From NCBI GenBank assembly GCA_026168455.1, contig CM047431.1, forward strand, positions 60,656,910-60,720,909: a stretch of 64,000 nt of DNA, written 5' to 3'. The notes beneath the pieces were generated by a model. The model had not been told where the DNA came from. It saw only the letters and a program-made list of their open reading frames with translations, and ran no database searches. Origin of the DNA: Theocolax elegans (Eukaryota; Arthropoda; Insecta; Hymenoptera; Cerocephalidae). The position numbers were made by a program, and so were the translations under genes. The number at the start of each line of letters is the position of its first letter. The stretch's first letter is position 1. Of this stretch, positions 1 through 11,142 are shown in pieces.

Positions 1-636
1 CCGTGGTTTTTTTTTTTTCAAAATTCATTGTTTAACAATAATATTTAACAAATAATAATTTAAGTTGCAAAATTGACAAACTATAACGCCAATCGATTCT
101 AGAGGAAAAAAACAAGAAGAAAATGTAGAATAAGTTTTTTTGATTGGAGGCTTAGTTTTTTTGCAATAACGCTATAAACAATTGATATTCGATTTTTCAA
201 GGAAAAGTGGCTTTCTGCCCATGCTTAGCCTATACGTTCTGATGTAAATAAACTATGTAATCACCTGCTTTTTTGAAAAAAAAGTACCCGTGTTTTTTTG
301 TTTTTCAAAATTCATTGTTTTAACAACATTGTTTACATAGCCACTTTTCCTTGAAAAATCGAATATCAATTGTTTATAGCGTTATTGCAAAAAAACCTAA
401 GCCTCCAATCAAAAAACTTATTCTACATTTTCTTCTTGTTTTTTCCTCTAGAATCGATTGGCGTTATTAGTTTGTCAATTTTGCAACTTAAATTATTATT
501 TGTTTAAATAATTATTGTTAAACAATGAATTTCGAAAAACAAAAACACGGGTATTTTTTTTTTCAAAAAAGCAGGTGATCCAATAATTACTTTTTTTGTT
601 ACTCTGCTAGTTTAAGCATGGGCTTTAATGGGTTAA
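1..636. mobile_element. TTAA-flanked composite repeat, copy 1 (cut by window start)
   Basis: AT-rich non-coding sequence made of a ~290-base unit present once forward (1 to about 290) and then inverted (about 345-585), ending in the terminal sequence GCATGGGCTTTAATGGGTTAA at 616-636. The same element is complete at 2461-3507 and 16330-17386, where both ends carry TTAA followed by CCCATTAAAGCCCATGC. The TTAA target and CCC start are as in piggyBac-type elements, but no transposase is seen, so the class is inferred. This copy is an inverted duplicate of the sequence around 2461-3135. Confidence 0.6.
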
Positions 637-1060
637 TGTCTTTCTCTGGTTCATCATTTTCGTCATCTGATAAATTGCTACCATCTTGTAAATCTGGTCC
701 AACTACTTCAGAAATATAGTCAAGTGACTCCTTAACCGCAAATTTTTCAGTCTTTCTTGAAGTGTCAAATTTTGTACACCATTCTAAATTAATTATATTT
801 ATGTAAAAAATGAAAATAAATATTGAAATTATTATTATTGTTACTAAAATGATTCCTATCTAACATTTTTGTTTTGAAGACGTACTTTTTTGAAATTCAG
901 GTACCCAACTGGTATGACTTCATCATTTAAATGCACTACACTTTCATACTCATCTTTAAAATAAATTAAATATTTTACAATTATTTTACAAAAAGTAAAA
1001 AATTATTTTCTTTTATGCTATAATAAAAACTTACATTACAATACTTTTGATGTCCAAAGG

Positions 1061-2040
1061 ACAAGTTAAACAAAGGTTCTTAGCTAGTAGGTTGCGGTAG
1101 TGCTCCGCAATCATTGCCAACTTCCAACATCCTATAGTCATTCGTTATTGAAACTAAACAAGTTTCACTCAACAGTGTATCATTATATCATTCATGTTGT
1201 AAAAGGTAAGATATTAAAAACCTTGATTTCTTTTTGTAACGAAGTTATAAATTCTTGATGTGATGATGATATAAATGTTTTCTTTTCTTAGCTAAAGAAA
1301 TCATGTTGATATTAATCATGTTGCTATATTAATTATTTATAAAATTTACATAAAGTCATTCACTAGAATTCATGGAATCTCTTTTTATTTCAGAGCGTAA
1401 ACAACTTGGTATAGTGAAGTTACAAGAGGTGAACACACTCTTCCAATTTTGGTCATTTTTCTTAAAGGAGAATTTCAATTGCACTACCCTAGAAATATGG
1501 CGATTTTAATGGTTTGAGGTTAGAAATTGCCATGTTTTAGGTCATACTAGCCATTTTCTATCGATCTTTTAGAAATTCCTTGTTCCTACTTTAAAAAACG
1601 TTTACATTTCTACTAGGATATGTACGAAGAGTTTAAAGGACATAGCTTATATGAAGAGTATGTGAAGGATATTGTATGGTTTAAGTGTCTGTTTTGATTT
1701 TATAATTACGGTATATAAACAAAAATACAGACCACAACTTTATAAAGATTTTCAAGTGGAACAGTGAAAATTATAAAAGTGGTAAGTGCATTTATCTACA
1801 TAAGATATATATTCAGAATTTTTAGATATAAATTGCATTTTACGTACAAATAAAATTTATTTTGAAATTGTTTATTAAAATTATTATTAAAAAATCTAAG
1901 ATAGATTACAATGTAATTGTCTATTAACCAGGTATATTATTTTATATATACATATATTATTTTTTTAGAAAAAGAAAGTATGCTTAAACATTTTTGGAGA
2001 AGGAGAAGAGTATAAAACATCTGTTTAAATTGTCCTTTGG
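1061..2040 (+). pseudogene. LARP1: LARP1-like pseudogene fragment (left palindrome arm)
   Basis: This is the mirror copy of 17787-18827. The forward strand shows a partial exon to about 1206, then an acceptor (tttcag) at about 1394 followed by codons for ERKQLGI and NTLFQFWSFFLKENFN. These match the DM15 region of La-related protein 1, an RNA-binding repressor of TOP mRNA translation. A third short exon at about 1970-2040 follows. In-frame stops and frameshifts make it non-functional. The first exon is cut at 1061 by an inversion junction, whereas the right-arm copy of that exon is longer, so this copy is the derived one. Confidence 0.75.
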
Positions 2041-2140
2041 ACATCAAAAGTATTGTAATGTAAGTTTTATTATAGCATAAAAGAAAATAATTTTTTACTT
2101 TTTGTAAAATAATTGTAAAATATTTAATTTATTTAAAGAT

Positions 2141-2460
2141 GAGTATGAAAGTGTAGTGCATTTAAATGATGAAGTCATACCAGTTGGGTACCTGAATTTC
2201 AAAAAAGTACGTCTTCAAAAACAAAAATGGTTAGATAGGAATCATTTTTAGTAACAATAATAATAATTTCAATATTTATTTTCATTTTTTACATAAATAT
2301 AATTAATTTAGAATGGTGTACAAAATTTGACACTTCAAGAAAGACTGAAAAATTTTGCGGTTAAGGAGTCACTTGACTATATTTCCTGAAGTATTTGGAC
2401 CAGATTTACAAGATGGTAGCAATTTATCAGATGACGAAAATGATGAACCAGAGAAAGACA
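2141..2460 (+). pseudogene. two unidentified exon-like segments next to the LARP1 fragment
   Basis: After an acceptor (tttaaag) at about 2138 a short open segment encodes LNDEVIPVGYLNFKK. After another acceptor at about 2310 comes a segment encoding EWCTKFDTSRKTEKF and an acidic stretch (SDDENDEPEKD) that runs into the TTAA-flanked element at 2461. An inverted copy lies at 637-1060 and a mirror copy at 17387-17705. I do not recognise the family. The direction matches the LARP1 fragment, but the residues do not resemble the part of LARP1 that follows its DM15 repeats. Small indels between copies suggest decay or consensus error. Confidence 0.35.
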
Positions 2461-3507
2461 TTAACCCATTAAAGCCCATGCTTAAACTAGCAGAGTAACA
2501 AAAAAAGTAATTATTGGATCACCTTGCTTTTTTGAAAAAAAAAATACCCGTGTTTTTTTGTTTTTCGAAATTCATTGTTTAACAATAATTATTTAAACAA
2601 ATAATAATTTAAGTTGCAAAATTGACAAACTAATAACGCCAATCGATTCTAGAGGAAAAAAACAAGAAGAAAATGTAGAATAAGTTTTTTTGATTGGAGG
2701 CTTAGTTTTTTTGCATAACGCTATCAACAATTGATATTCGATTTTTCAAGGAAAAGTGGCTTCGCCCATGCTTAGCCTATTACGTTCTGATGTAAATAAA
2801 CTATGTAACAATGTTGTTAAACAATGAATTTGAAAACAAAAAAACACGGGTACTTTTTTTTTCAAAAAAGCAGGTGATTACATAGTTATGTTACATCAGA
2901 ACGTAATAGGCTAAAGCATGGGCAGAAGCCACTTTTCCTTGAAAAATCGAATATCAATTGTTTATAGCGTTATTGCAAAAAACTAAGCCTCCAATCAAAA
3001 AACTTATTCTACATTTTCTTCTTGTTTTTTCCTCTAGAATCGATTGGCGTTATTAGTTTGTCAATTTTGCAACTTAAATTATTATTTGTTAAATAATTAT
3101 TGTTAAACAATGAATTTTGAAAAACAAAAACACGGGTACTTTTTTTCAAAAAAGCAGGTGATTACATAGTTTATTTTCATCAGAACGTAATAGGCTAAGC
3201 ATGGGCAGAAGCCACTTTTCCTTGAAAAATCGAATATCAATTGTTTATAGCGTTATTGCAAAAAAACTAAGCCTCCAATCAAAAAAACTTATTCTACATT
3301 TTCTTCTTGTTTTTTCCTCTAGAATCGATTGGCGTTATTAGTTTGTCAATTTTGCAACTTAAATTATTATTTGTTTAAATAATTATTGTTAAACAATGAA
3401 TTTTGAAAAAACAAAAAACACGGGTATTTTTTTTTTCAAAAAAGCAGGCGATCCAAATTACTTTTTTTGTTACTCTGCTAGTTTAAGCATGGGCTTTAAT
3501 GGGTTAA
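2461..3507. mobile_element. TTAA-flanked composite TIR element, copy 2
   Basis: TTAA is present at both ends (2461-2464 and 3504-3507). The terminal inverted repeat begins CCCATTAAAGCCCATGC and continues for about 60 bases. The interior consists of the ~290-base unit in forward orientation, a partial unit, then inverted units, so the whole element can fold on itself. No coding sequence is visible. TTAA target duplication with a CCC terminus is typical of piggyBac-type transposons; the assignment is inference because no transposase is present. Confidence 0.7.
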
Positions 3508-3599
3508 AGACTTACATACAATAATACTGATAAAAAAATGATATTACATCAACAATAATTATACAAAGAAGTCAACTTTTTAACGTTTTTTCGTATTTT

Positions 3600-4075
3600 T
3601 TTGATTACTTTAACCGATTTTCTATGTTTATCTTCGAAAATATTGTTTTGAGCGTTAAGTGTGTAATAGAAAAAAGCTTTGTTATTTTAATACGAATATT
3701 TCGTTTCTTAAAAGTTTTTCAGTAAAACCAATACATATCGTTTTATTGTGAAAAAACGTGTTTTTTGTGCGTTTTTCATTATTTTGACCGTTTTCTATGT
3801 TTATCTTCGAAAATATTGTTTTGGAGCGTAAGTGTATAATAGAAAAAAGGTTTGTTATTTTAATACGAACATTCGTTCATTAAAAGTTTTTCAGTAAAAA
3901 CAATACATTTCGTTATATTGTGAAAAAAACGTGCTTATTTTGTGCTTTTTTCATTATTTTAAAACCGTTTTTTCTATGTTTATCTTCGAAAATATTGTTT
4001 GAGTGTTAAGTGTACAATAGGAAAAAAGTTTTGGTTATTTTGAGACGAACATTTCGTCCGTATAAAGTTTGTATG
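3600..4075. repeat. ~180-base tandem repeat, about 2.7 units (left arm)
   Basis: Units begin near 3602, 3777 and 3950. Each contains TATGTTTATCTTCGAAAATA, then ATAGAAAAAAG, an ATTTCGTT-type motif, AGTTTTTCAGTAAAA and a GTGAAAAAACGTG motif. The third unit is truncated near 4065. Units differ from each other by substitutions, so this is an old array. A degenerate single unit appears near 54820-54920. The mirror copy is at about 15780-16250. No ORF of substance. Confidence 0.7.
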
Positions 4076-4079
4076 TAAG

Positions 4080-5585
4080 ATTAATACGTATATTAATTCT
4101 ACGTAAATGTACATTCAAGATAATGCTACAAAATCGTTTCTAAGGAATTAAATATAATGCCATAACTTAAAGTGTTTCAGTTCTACATATCTGAAAATGG
4201 GACCATTATCTAATTACATTATGACGAAGTTACACTGTGAATATCAGCTATAAATCGGTAAAAAGTTGACTGAGTTATCTTTGATACATGATTACATACA
4301 TACATACATCCATATATATACATTTATAGGGGAGCCTTAAATGAATTCTAATACACATAAATTTCTCTTACAATCGAATATCGGTATATTTGATGCATCG
4401 CACATTTTGCGATGATGAAAATATAAGGCTCTCCCGTGTAGCGGTCGTGCCTAACAAATCAACATTAGTTCTAATAATTATTAAATCAATATCTCCATAA
4501 AATTTAATTAAGCATTTTATTTTTATGTTATAATTTTTATATTATTTCGATTTTTCTACAAAAATATATTTTGTAAGATGGTGAATATATTAGTTTCTTA
4601 TTAATCTTATTTAATTCTTATTATTTATTCAGTTACTAATTTGATCGATTACAAAATATATAAAAGAAGGGAGATACAAGTGTTGCTTTGATAAAAAAAA
4701 CTTTGGTTTGTGTTTGCAAAATAATGTAGTGCACAATAATCACAAATTGACTCGTTAAATCAATTGCAAATATTTTCGAAATAAATTGATTTTGCTACTT
4801 ATTCTCTTTATTAATTTTATTAACACATTTTATTTTAATTTTTTTTAAAGTTCTTAAATTTAAAGTATAAATTTACAATACATAGAAATTAATAAATTAG
4901 ATTTGCACATAGACACTAAAATATATGCTATATTAATTTTTTTTTTAATTTTTTTATTTATTTTAAACTTCTTTTTCATTAAAAATATAATTAAATTATT
5001 ATAATAAAAATGGTAAATATATTTTATATTATTTTTTGTAAATTATATACTACAAATGTTTAATACAATAATTATAACATCAAAAATAAGCCAACCCGAA
5101 ATAAAAAAAGCATATTGCTGATCATTTAAATTAAAAATGCCCAGGAGATATAAATTTGAAATGTATAATTAATTAAGAGTTAATTAATAATAAGCATTAC
5201 TGAATAAAATTTATACAAATAATAATATAGATATGGAGCATATTTGTGATACAAATCGATTTCATTATTTTAATTTTTTGACTGTTTTTTTTACTTAATT
5301 TATGTAATTATATGTGAACTTATTTTGTAATATTTGAATTTATTTAAATATATCATATATAATTCTTTTTTTGTGATGTTGATTATGGATACAACAATAA
5401 GGGAAATAAGCATATGTAACATATATTCTCAATCTCTGTGCAAAATTCATATTTTATTAATTATTAATGTTTGTTTTTTCATTTAATTTTGGATTATAGA
5501 GCGACGCATCAGAGCCACTAATGTATACTATGACGAAATAGTAAGTAATAAAGTGTAAAATAATGTCAATATATATTAATTATAC
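4080..5585. other. AT-rich non-coding sequence
   Basis: Very AT-rich with no convincing gene. One recognisable motif is at about 4424-4455 (ATAAGGCTCTCCCGTGTAGC followed by GGTCGTGCCTAA). A diverged version stands at about 35226-35260, and a further degraded relative may be at about 37730-37790. They look like remnants of one old repeat family. The mirror is at about 14240-15780. Confidence 0.5.
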
Positions 5586-5587
5586 GA

Positions 5588-5756
5588 TTTTTTAATTATT
5601 TTTAAAGTTCCTCTTTTATGCTCCCAATTTGGTGTTAATCAGCGAGAGAGGTCATACGCTGTTTTTGCGAGGAAGCAGTCGTAGAGATCGAGAATCGAAT
5701 CAGAACCTCCAGAACATAGAGAATGGGTCTACCGACCGAGCCATCTCAGGCCTCAT
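5588..5756 (-). mobile_element. tRNA-derived SINE, diverged copy (left arm)
   Basis: On the minus strand the tRNA-like head begins GGCCTGAGATGGCTCGGTCG (box A-like) and carries a degraded box B (GATTCGATTC). It is followed by the family tail with GACCTCTCTCGCTGATTAAC and GGGAGCATAAAAGAGGAAC, ending in an A-rich 3' end. The mirror copy is 14068-14239. It shares its whole layout with the better copy at 6366-6573. Confidence 0.75.
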
Positions 5757-6020
5757 TATAGTATATATTTCGTAACACGTGAGTAAAGGGCTCCGCCAAA
5801 CCCGTCCTTTTTTACCACACTCGGTTTGTAACTTTTTAACGCGCGTGTTGCGAACGATATTTTTCGTTACGGTGAGCGAGAAATCGCATTTTAAAAAATT
5901 TAAACAATGCGTAAAATGCGATTTCACGCAAGCGTATAACGAAAATTATATAATACACGTGTAAAAAAAATGTTTGTAAATGTTTAAATTAATGTTAATA
6001 ATAAAAGGTAATAATAATAG

Positions 6021-6056
6021 CCTGACGAAGATGGAGGATAATCCATCGAACGTCGG
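6021..6056 (+). ncRNA. hammerhead ribozyme-like motif, damaged (left arm)
   Basis: Carries CTGACGA (6022-6028), a stem of GATGG with CCATC, then GAAC where the hammerhead core needs GAAA. The mirror copy at 13768-13803 has an intact GAAAC and one base fewer in the stem loop. The difference is two single-base indels, so this copy is either mutated or carries consensus errors. Confidence 0.45.
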
Positions 6057-6365
6057 TAAATCAATATTTATGGAATGTTCACCAATATCGAGAAAAACCC
6101 AACTTCCTTTAAATAAACTGCATGGACGACAAAAATCACTCAATAATTATAACAAATGTATTTCTCGTTGAAAAAATTTGTACATCTACAAATTAACTTC
6201 AAATTGAGTTCGAACGAAGTTCTCCATCTGTAATTGTGTATGTTTTATTTGCCATTACAAAATATAATTAATAAAAAAAATTTTGCACGCATAAAATTGA
6301 AAAATACATAAATCCAGTAATAATTTGTATATATCCATTCCAAGATTTTGGAGTATACTTTACCG

Positions 6366-6573
6366 TTTTTTTATTATTTTAACGTCGCTCTTTTTATGCT
6401 CCCAAACCGGTGGTAATCAGCAACGGAGGTCATACGATGTCTTGTTGAAGAAATCACTTGATGAAAATACATTCGCCAGTAATGCTTGTATCAATCGGCC
6501 GGGGCCGGGAATCGAACCTGGGACCTCCAGATTACGAGCCCGACGCCCTACCGACCGAGCCATCGCAGGCCTC
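6366..6573 (-). mobile_element. tRNA-derived SINE (left arm)
   Basis: Reverse-strand SINE of about 207 bases flanked by a 12-13-base target duplication (AAGGTAAAGTATA on the minus strand, TATACTTTACC on the plus strand). The head has box A TGGCTCGGTCGG and a consensus box B GGTTCGATTCC. It folds as a tRNA-like structure with a CGT anticodon (threonine-type) but with acceptor-stem mismatches. The tail ends in GGGAGCATAAAAAGAGCGAC and an A-rich stretch. The mirror is 13249-13455. Confidence 0.85.
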
Positions 6574-6689
6574 TATACTTTACCTTATTTTATATTTATA
6601 GAATATTTACAACGATTTTTTTATTAAATTTTATTATACACCTTCCCACGATTTCCATAATATTAATGATAATTTAAACAATTATATAA

Positions 6690-7440
6690 ATAACCGGTAA
6701 TTCGAAATAGTTTACCAAGACGTCAAAATAAGAAGTGAGACGCACGATATAAGGCTAATTATGTTCTATCTCGGTACGCTCGCGGTTTCAGCTTGTTGTG
6801 GACGTTGGTTTCTGCTCGGCGCTTAACGGAGTAATTTTCTATTCTCCTATTATTCAAATGAACCCTGGATCGTTGTCCATAATGATATATTTCTTTAGAA
6901 TCGTTTGGATGGTGTTCGATCTCTTTAATTTCGCAATAAGTTGCCAACAATTGCCACGTGGTGGTCCGTCCGTCCGTCTGGTCTGAGGGTTGCCGAGCAA
7001 GAGGGCATTTGTATACCCTCTTACGCTAAAAGTCCATTTCTCATACGATAAAAATTTTCAATCCAACTTCAGCTACTTTTTTCTTATCCTCGCACGATAT
7101 CAATGAATAAATAAATAGTGATGTATAAAAGAGAAAACGTTTATAAAATGTTTCGTGATTCACGAAGCGTTTGATGTAAAGCGATATTATTTCTGTAGAC
7201 AATGTATATAGTAAATGAACTGAATCTATAAATAAAAAATATTTTCGGCGAAACTAAAGTTTCCTTATTTTCTCCGATAATCGGCTAGCGGCTATAACCA
7301 CGACGAACCCTATCGTTACACGTCAGTAATTGCATTCTACTTTTTTTCTCTCGTTCTCTTTTATACGAAAATTAAATATGCATAGTAGTCGTTAAATCTT
7401 TAATTAATCTATACTCGTGTACGACGCATCCCCGCGGTTA
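6690..7440. other. uncharacterised repeat-like stretch, possible LTR remnant
   Basis: Moderately GC-richer stretch than its surroundings. Read on the minus strand it starts near TGTAACGATAGGGTTCG (about 7322) and contains AT-rich TATA-like and AATAAA-like signals. It then has a short open reading segment (6759-6950) that matches nothing I recognise. A TGT start and this composition could suit a solo LTR, but no second LTR, primer-binding site or target duplication could be identified. The mirror is about 12400-13140. Confidence 0.3.
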
Positions 7441-7784
7441 AATGTTGTCCAAGCTTTTGATGTGACTACGACAGTTACTTTATAACCATTTTTATTCAAC
7501 GATGAAGGAAGAATATTTAACTTACGAAAAGCTATCTTCTCTTTATATAACAATGTTTAAAATTGTTGCTTTTCTTCCTCTTAGAAACAAGGATGATAGC
7601 AGCTTTTCAAGGTAGATTATATTAAAAAAAACAATTTTATTTCGCCTGTATATATTGTCCTCATAGTTAGATGTATAAATATTTTAATCTGCACACTGCT
7701 TGCAAAGTTGGAGCTCTTGTAAAAAAATATTAATGCACAATAATTCTTACTATACAATTATTTCATTCGGCATTATATAATATG
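7441..7784. other. AT-rich non-coding sequence, nothing recognised
   Basis: No gene, repeat motif or RNA was recognised. The mirror is about 12040-12390. Confidence 0.4.
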
Positions 7785-8173
7785 TTAAGGGGATGTCGGA
7801 CCCAGAAAATGGTCATTTTGTACTTTTTTTAATAAACAAATGAATAAAGTTTTAAAACACGCTGAACGTCAAGCCCTTAGGCATGTTTTAAATAATATAC
7901 CCAAATTCTTCCTGATTTTTAAATCCATAATTTGATCACAATGTTTGGGTTGAAAGATTATGATTTTTTTGACTAATAATTACCGGCCAAACATTGTTTA
8001 CTCAATTAATATTTGAGAAATATTTTTTCATTAAAAAATCAAAACGTCAAGCCTTTTCTTATGTTTTCAGCTATCCGTATGAATTTTGTTCAGATTTTTA
8101 ATTCAATATTCTAGATATAATTTTTGAGTTGAAAGGTGCAGATTCCTATAATTTGGGTCCGACATCCCGTTAA
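7785..8173. mobile_element. TTAAGGGGATGTCGG-type MITE (left arm)
   Basis: About 389 bases bounded by TTAA on both sides. The terminal inverted repeats are GGGGATGTCGGACCCA on the left and, reading inward from the right, CGGGATGTCGGACCCA. It is non-coding. A diverged copy lies at 50862-51220 and the mirror copy at 11649-12038. The TTAA target and G-rich terminus are compatible with Kolobok or piggyBac-like non-autonomous elements; the superfamily is inferred. Confidence 0.75.
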
Positions 8174-8219
8174 AACAGAATGTGTAATATATTCATCATT
8201 TTATTTTTAATTAGCATGA

Positions 8220-8690
8220 TGAAGAGTCAGTGGCCAGGAATGTATTTCCATATAATAAATGTTATGTTTTACACAACTTATACTGGTTACGGTATACGTA
8301 TGATTAAACAATACAATTTTGGACGTTGACTTTATATGCGAAATGGTAATATTCCAAAGTTTGTGCATTCGATACCTGATATATTATCTGCAACGGTATC
8401 AGTTGCTTGAGCTTATGAATATGTGTAAAGAATTGTGGTCACACGTACGACTTAGTGAAATAGTCGACGTTGTAACGTTTGAAAGGATAGCTCGTTATTA
8501 CAGAAATGCATTTTTCCTGACAACTGTGTTGTCAATTGTTTTTACTTCGTTAATGCGCAAATCGTTAGGATTCCAGGTGATAATGCAAATGATACAGCGA
8601 AAAGGATATTACCTTACAAGTACTGTCAATTGGTTTTAATCGTTTATATAACTACACGGAGAGGAAACTTCAAGTGTAAATTACCATATT
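8220..8690 (+). pseudogene. odorant-receptor-like exon (left arm), frame-disrupted
   Basis: After an acceptor-like TTTTTAATTAG a segment starts MMKSQWPGMYFHIINV. After a frame break at the T-run 8317-8320 it continues with DVDFICEMVIF, a cytoplasmic-type stretch LLELMNMCKELWSHVRLSE and a hydrophobic segment AFFLTTVLSI. Hydrophobic helices alternating with a W-containing loop resemble part of a 7tm_6 insect odorant receptor, but only about 150 of some 400 residues are present. This arm has four Ts where the frame needs three, and a further indel after LSI. See the mirror 11143-11606. Confidence 0.45.
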
Positions 8691-9726
8691 TAACACGTGA
8701 ATGGAGAGACAAACTTGCAGTACGAGGAATATTACTATAATGTTATTTGATAATAAATTGTTAAAAGAAAATTTTACCAACTGGTCATTGAATACAATAA
8801 ATGCAATTTCATAGTTTATGAACACATATCATTTTAACAGTTACAATGCATATACAAACGTAATATTAGATTTTGAATGTATAGATAAATTCTTTTAGGC
8901 GTGTAAGCAGCTGTTTCATATATGCAGATTTGTTGAGTACATTAGTGGTTTCATCATCGATTGACAAACGTATTTGATGTAAGTTTCAACAATTTTGAAG
9001 GTTTAGTTTTTTTTGCTAAAAGATTAATCACTTATTTTATCATTCGAATTTATGATAATTTTTCCATTTTAAAATCTTTGATAGAGGAGACCCGAACAAG
9101 CCGGACCCCTTAAGGAAAAAGGAAAAAAAAACGTACTAAATATAACAATAAAGATTTATAATAAAAATTTGTTTTAAACTAGACATAATAACAAATATAT
9201 CCGTGTAAGGTCAGCTTTCAAGATAACATTAACAAGTGAAAAAAAATATTGAAAAAATTATTCATTTTTAAGGTCCTCAAAAATCACCAAAGCAAGATCG
9301 ACACCCTATGGAAAATATAATAAAAATCGTTTAAATAATAAAAATAAAATGTAAAAACATAAATAAATTAGTGATTTATTTTTGAACAAAATATACGAAC
9401 AATGAGCTTGTTTGACCAAGGTGTTTGACAGGTTTGTTATTATTTACGTGACGTTTCAGCGTAATACACGGTATGCTAAAATGCTTTGTGGCAGATTTCA
9501 CTGATAGTTTTTTTACTCAGTAGCACCAACAACAAGTTCTAAGTTTTCCTCTAACCAACTGCTTCGATCCGATTCACGCATGTATATTAATGTAAATGTA
9601 AGGCTGTCCATCTTGCCCGGATTGAGAAAATGATTTTTAAGGGTGTAAAAGAAAGAGGAAGTATGTTTTATTATTTTAGTAAATGATAAAAGTGAAACTA
9701 CGTTACCCTTTATTACCTTTGTAATA
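8691..9726. other. AT-rich non-coding sequence between odorant-receptor fragment and palindrome centre
   Basis: No gene recognised. It contains a motif reading on the minus strand CTTAAGGGGTCCGGCTTG (about 9095-9115), similar to the TTAAGGGG termini of the MITEs here, so it may be an end of a further element of that kind. The mirror is about 10095-11140. Confidence 0.4.
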
Positions 9727-10091
9727 TCTAGGGGGTTCCATACTCAATTTTTGATGATTAATTAATAAAAAAGTAGAACAGTCTGTAAAAAAATAAGAGA
9801 AGAGGGCGCCTTCGTTATTGACAATCTAACTGTGTGCTGAATTTTAGATTTAAATATTATTGCGTTTTCGGAGAAAAGTCTTACCAAAAATATCAATTCT
9901 TTGTCACCTCGTTGAGGTTAGGTTCACATTTTTGGTAAGACTTTTCTCAAGAAACGCAATAATATTTAAATCTAAATTCAGCACACAGTTAGATTGTCAA
10001 TAAACGAAGGCGCCTCTTCTCTTATTTTTTTACAGACTGTTCTACTTTTTTATTAATTAATCATCAAAAATTGAGTATGGAACCCCCTTAA
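9727..10091. mobile_element. foldback MITE at the exact centre of the palindrome
   Basis: Both outer ends read GGGGGTTCCATACTCAATTT, with TTAA preserved on the right (10088-10091) and reduced to TA on the left. The arms pair through the CGCAATAATATT and AGTCTTACCAAAAAT segments to an asymmetric loop (CACCTCGTTGAGGTTAGG, about 9905-9925). Two native copies, at 37155-37546 and 55373-55764, have the same loop and stem but two different outer ends (GGGGGTTCCATACTC and CGGGGTGCCATAGTC). This copy is therefore a hybrid consistent with a fold-back event inside the MITE. Confidence 0.85.
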
Positions 10092-11142
10092 GATATTACA
10101 AAGGTAATAAAGGGTAACGTAGTTTTCACTTTTATCATTTACTAAAATAATAAAAAATAATTCCTCTTTCTTTTACACCCTTAAAAATCATTTTCTCAAT
10201 CCGGGCAAGATGGACAGCCTTACATTTACATTAATATACATGCGTGAATCGGATCGAAGCAGTTGGTTAGAGGAAAACTTAGAACTTGTTGTTGGTGCTA
10301 CTGAGTAAAAAAACTATCAGTGAAATCTGCCACAAAGCATTTTAGCATACCGTGTATTACGCTGAAACGTCACGTAAATAATAACAAACCTGTCAAACAC
10401 CTTGGTCAAACAGCTCATTGTTCGTTATTATTTGTTCCAAAAATAAATCACTAATTTATTTATGTTTTTACATTTTATTTTTATTATTTAAACGATTTTT
10501 ATTATATTTTCCATAGGGTGTCGATCTTGCTTTGTGATTTTTGAGGACCTTAAAAATGAATAATTTTTTCAATATTTTTTTTCACTTGTTAATGTTATCT
10601 TGAAAGCTGACCTTACACGGATATATTTGTTATTATGTCTAGTTTAAAACAAAATTTTTATTATAAATCTTTATTGTTATATTTAGTACGTTTTTTTTCC
10701 TTTTTCCTTAAGGGGTCCGGCTTGTTCGGGTCTCCTCTATCAAAGATTTTAAAATGGAAAAATTATCATAAATTCGAATGATAAAATAAGTGATTAATCT
10801 TTTAGCAAAAAAAACTAAACCTTCAAAATTGTTGAAACTTACATCAAATACGTTTGTCAATCGATGATGAAACCACTAATGTACTCAACAAATCTGCATA
10901 TATGAAACAGCTGCTTACACGCCTAAAAGAAATTTATCTATACATTCAAAATCTAATATTACGTTTGTATATGCATTGTAACTGTTAAAATGATATGTGT
11001 TCATAAACTATGAAATTGCATTTATGTATTCAATGACCAGTTGGTAAAATTTTCTTTTAACAATTTATTATCAAATAACATTATAGTAATATTCCTCGTA
11101 CTGCAAGTTTGTCTCTCCATTCACGTGTTAAATATGGTAATT
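10092..11142. other. AT-rich non-coding sequence, mirror of 8691-9726
   Basis: Reverse-complement copy of the left-arm stretch, with small indels. No gene is recognised. Confidence 0.5.

Noticed and set aside
6486..6573. Functional tRNA-Thr(CGT)
   Set aside because: Acceptor-stem mismatches, a SINE body, an A-rich tail and a target duplication show it is the head of a SINE. The mirror copy 13249-13323 is rejected for the same reason.
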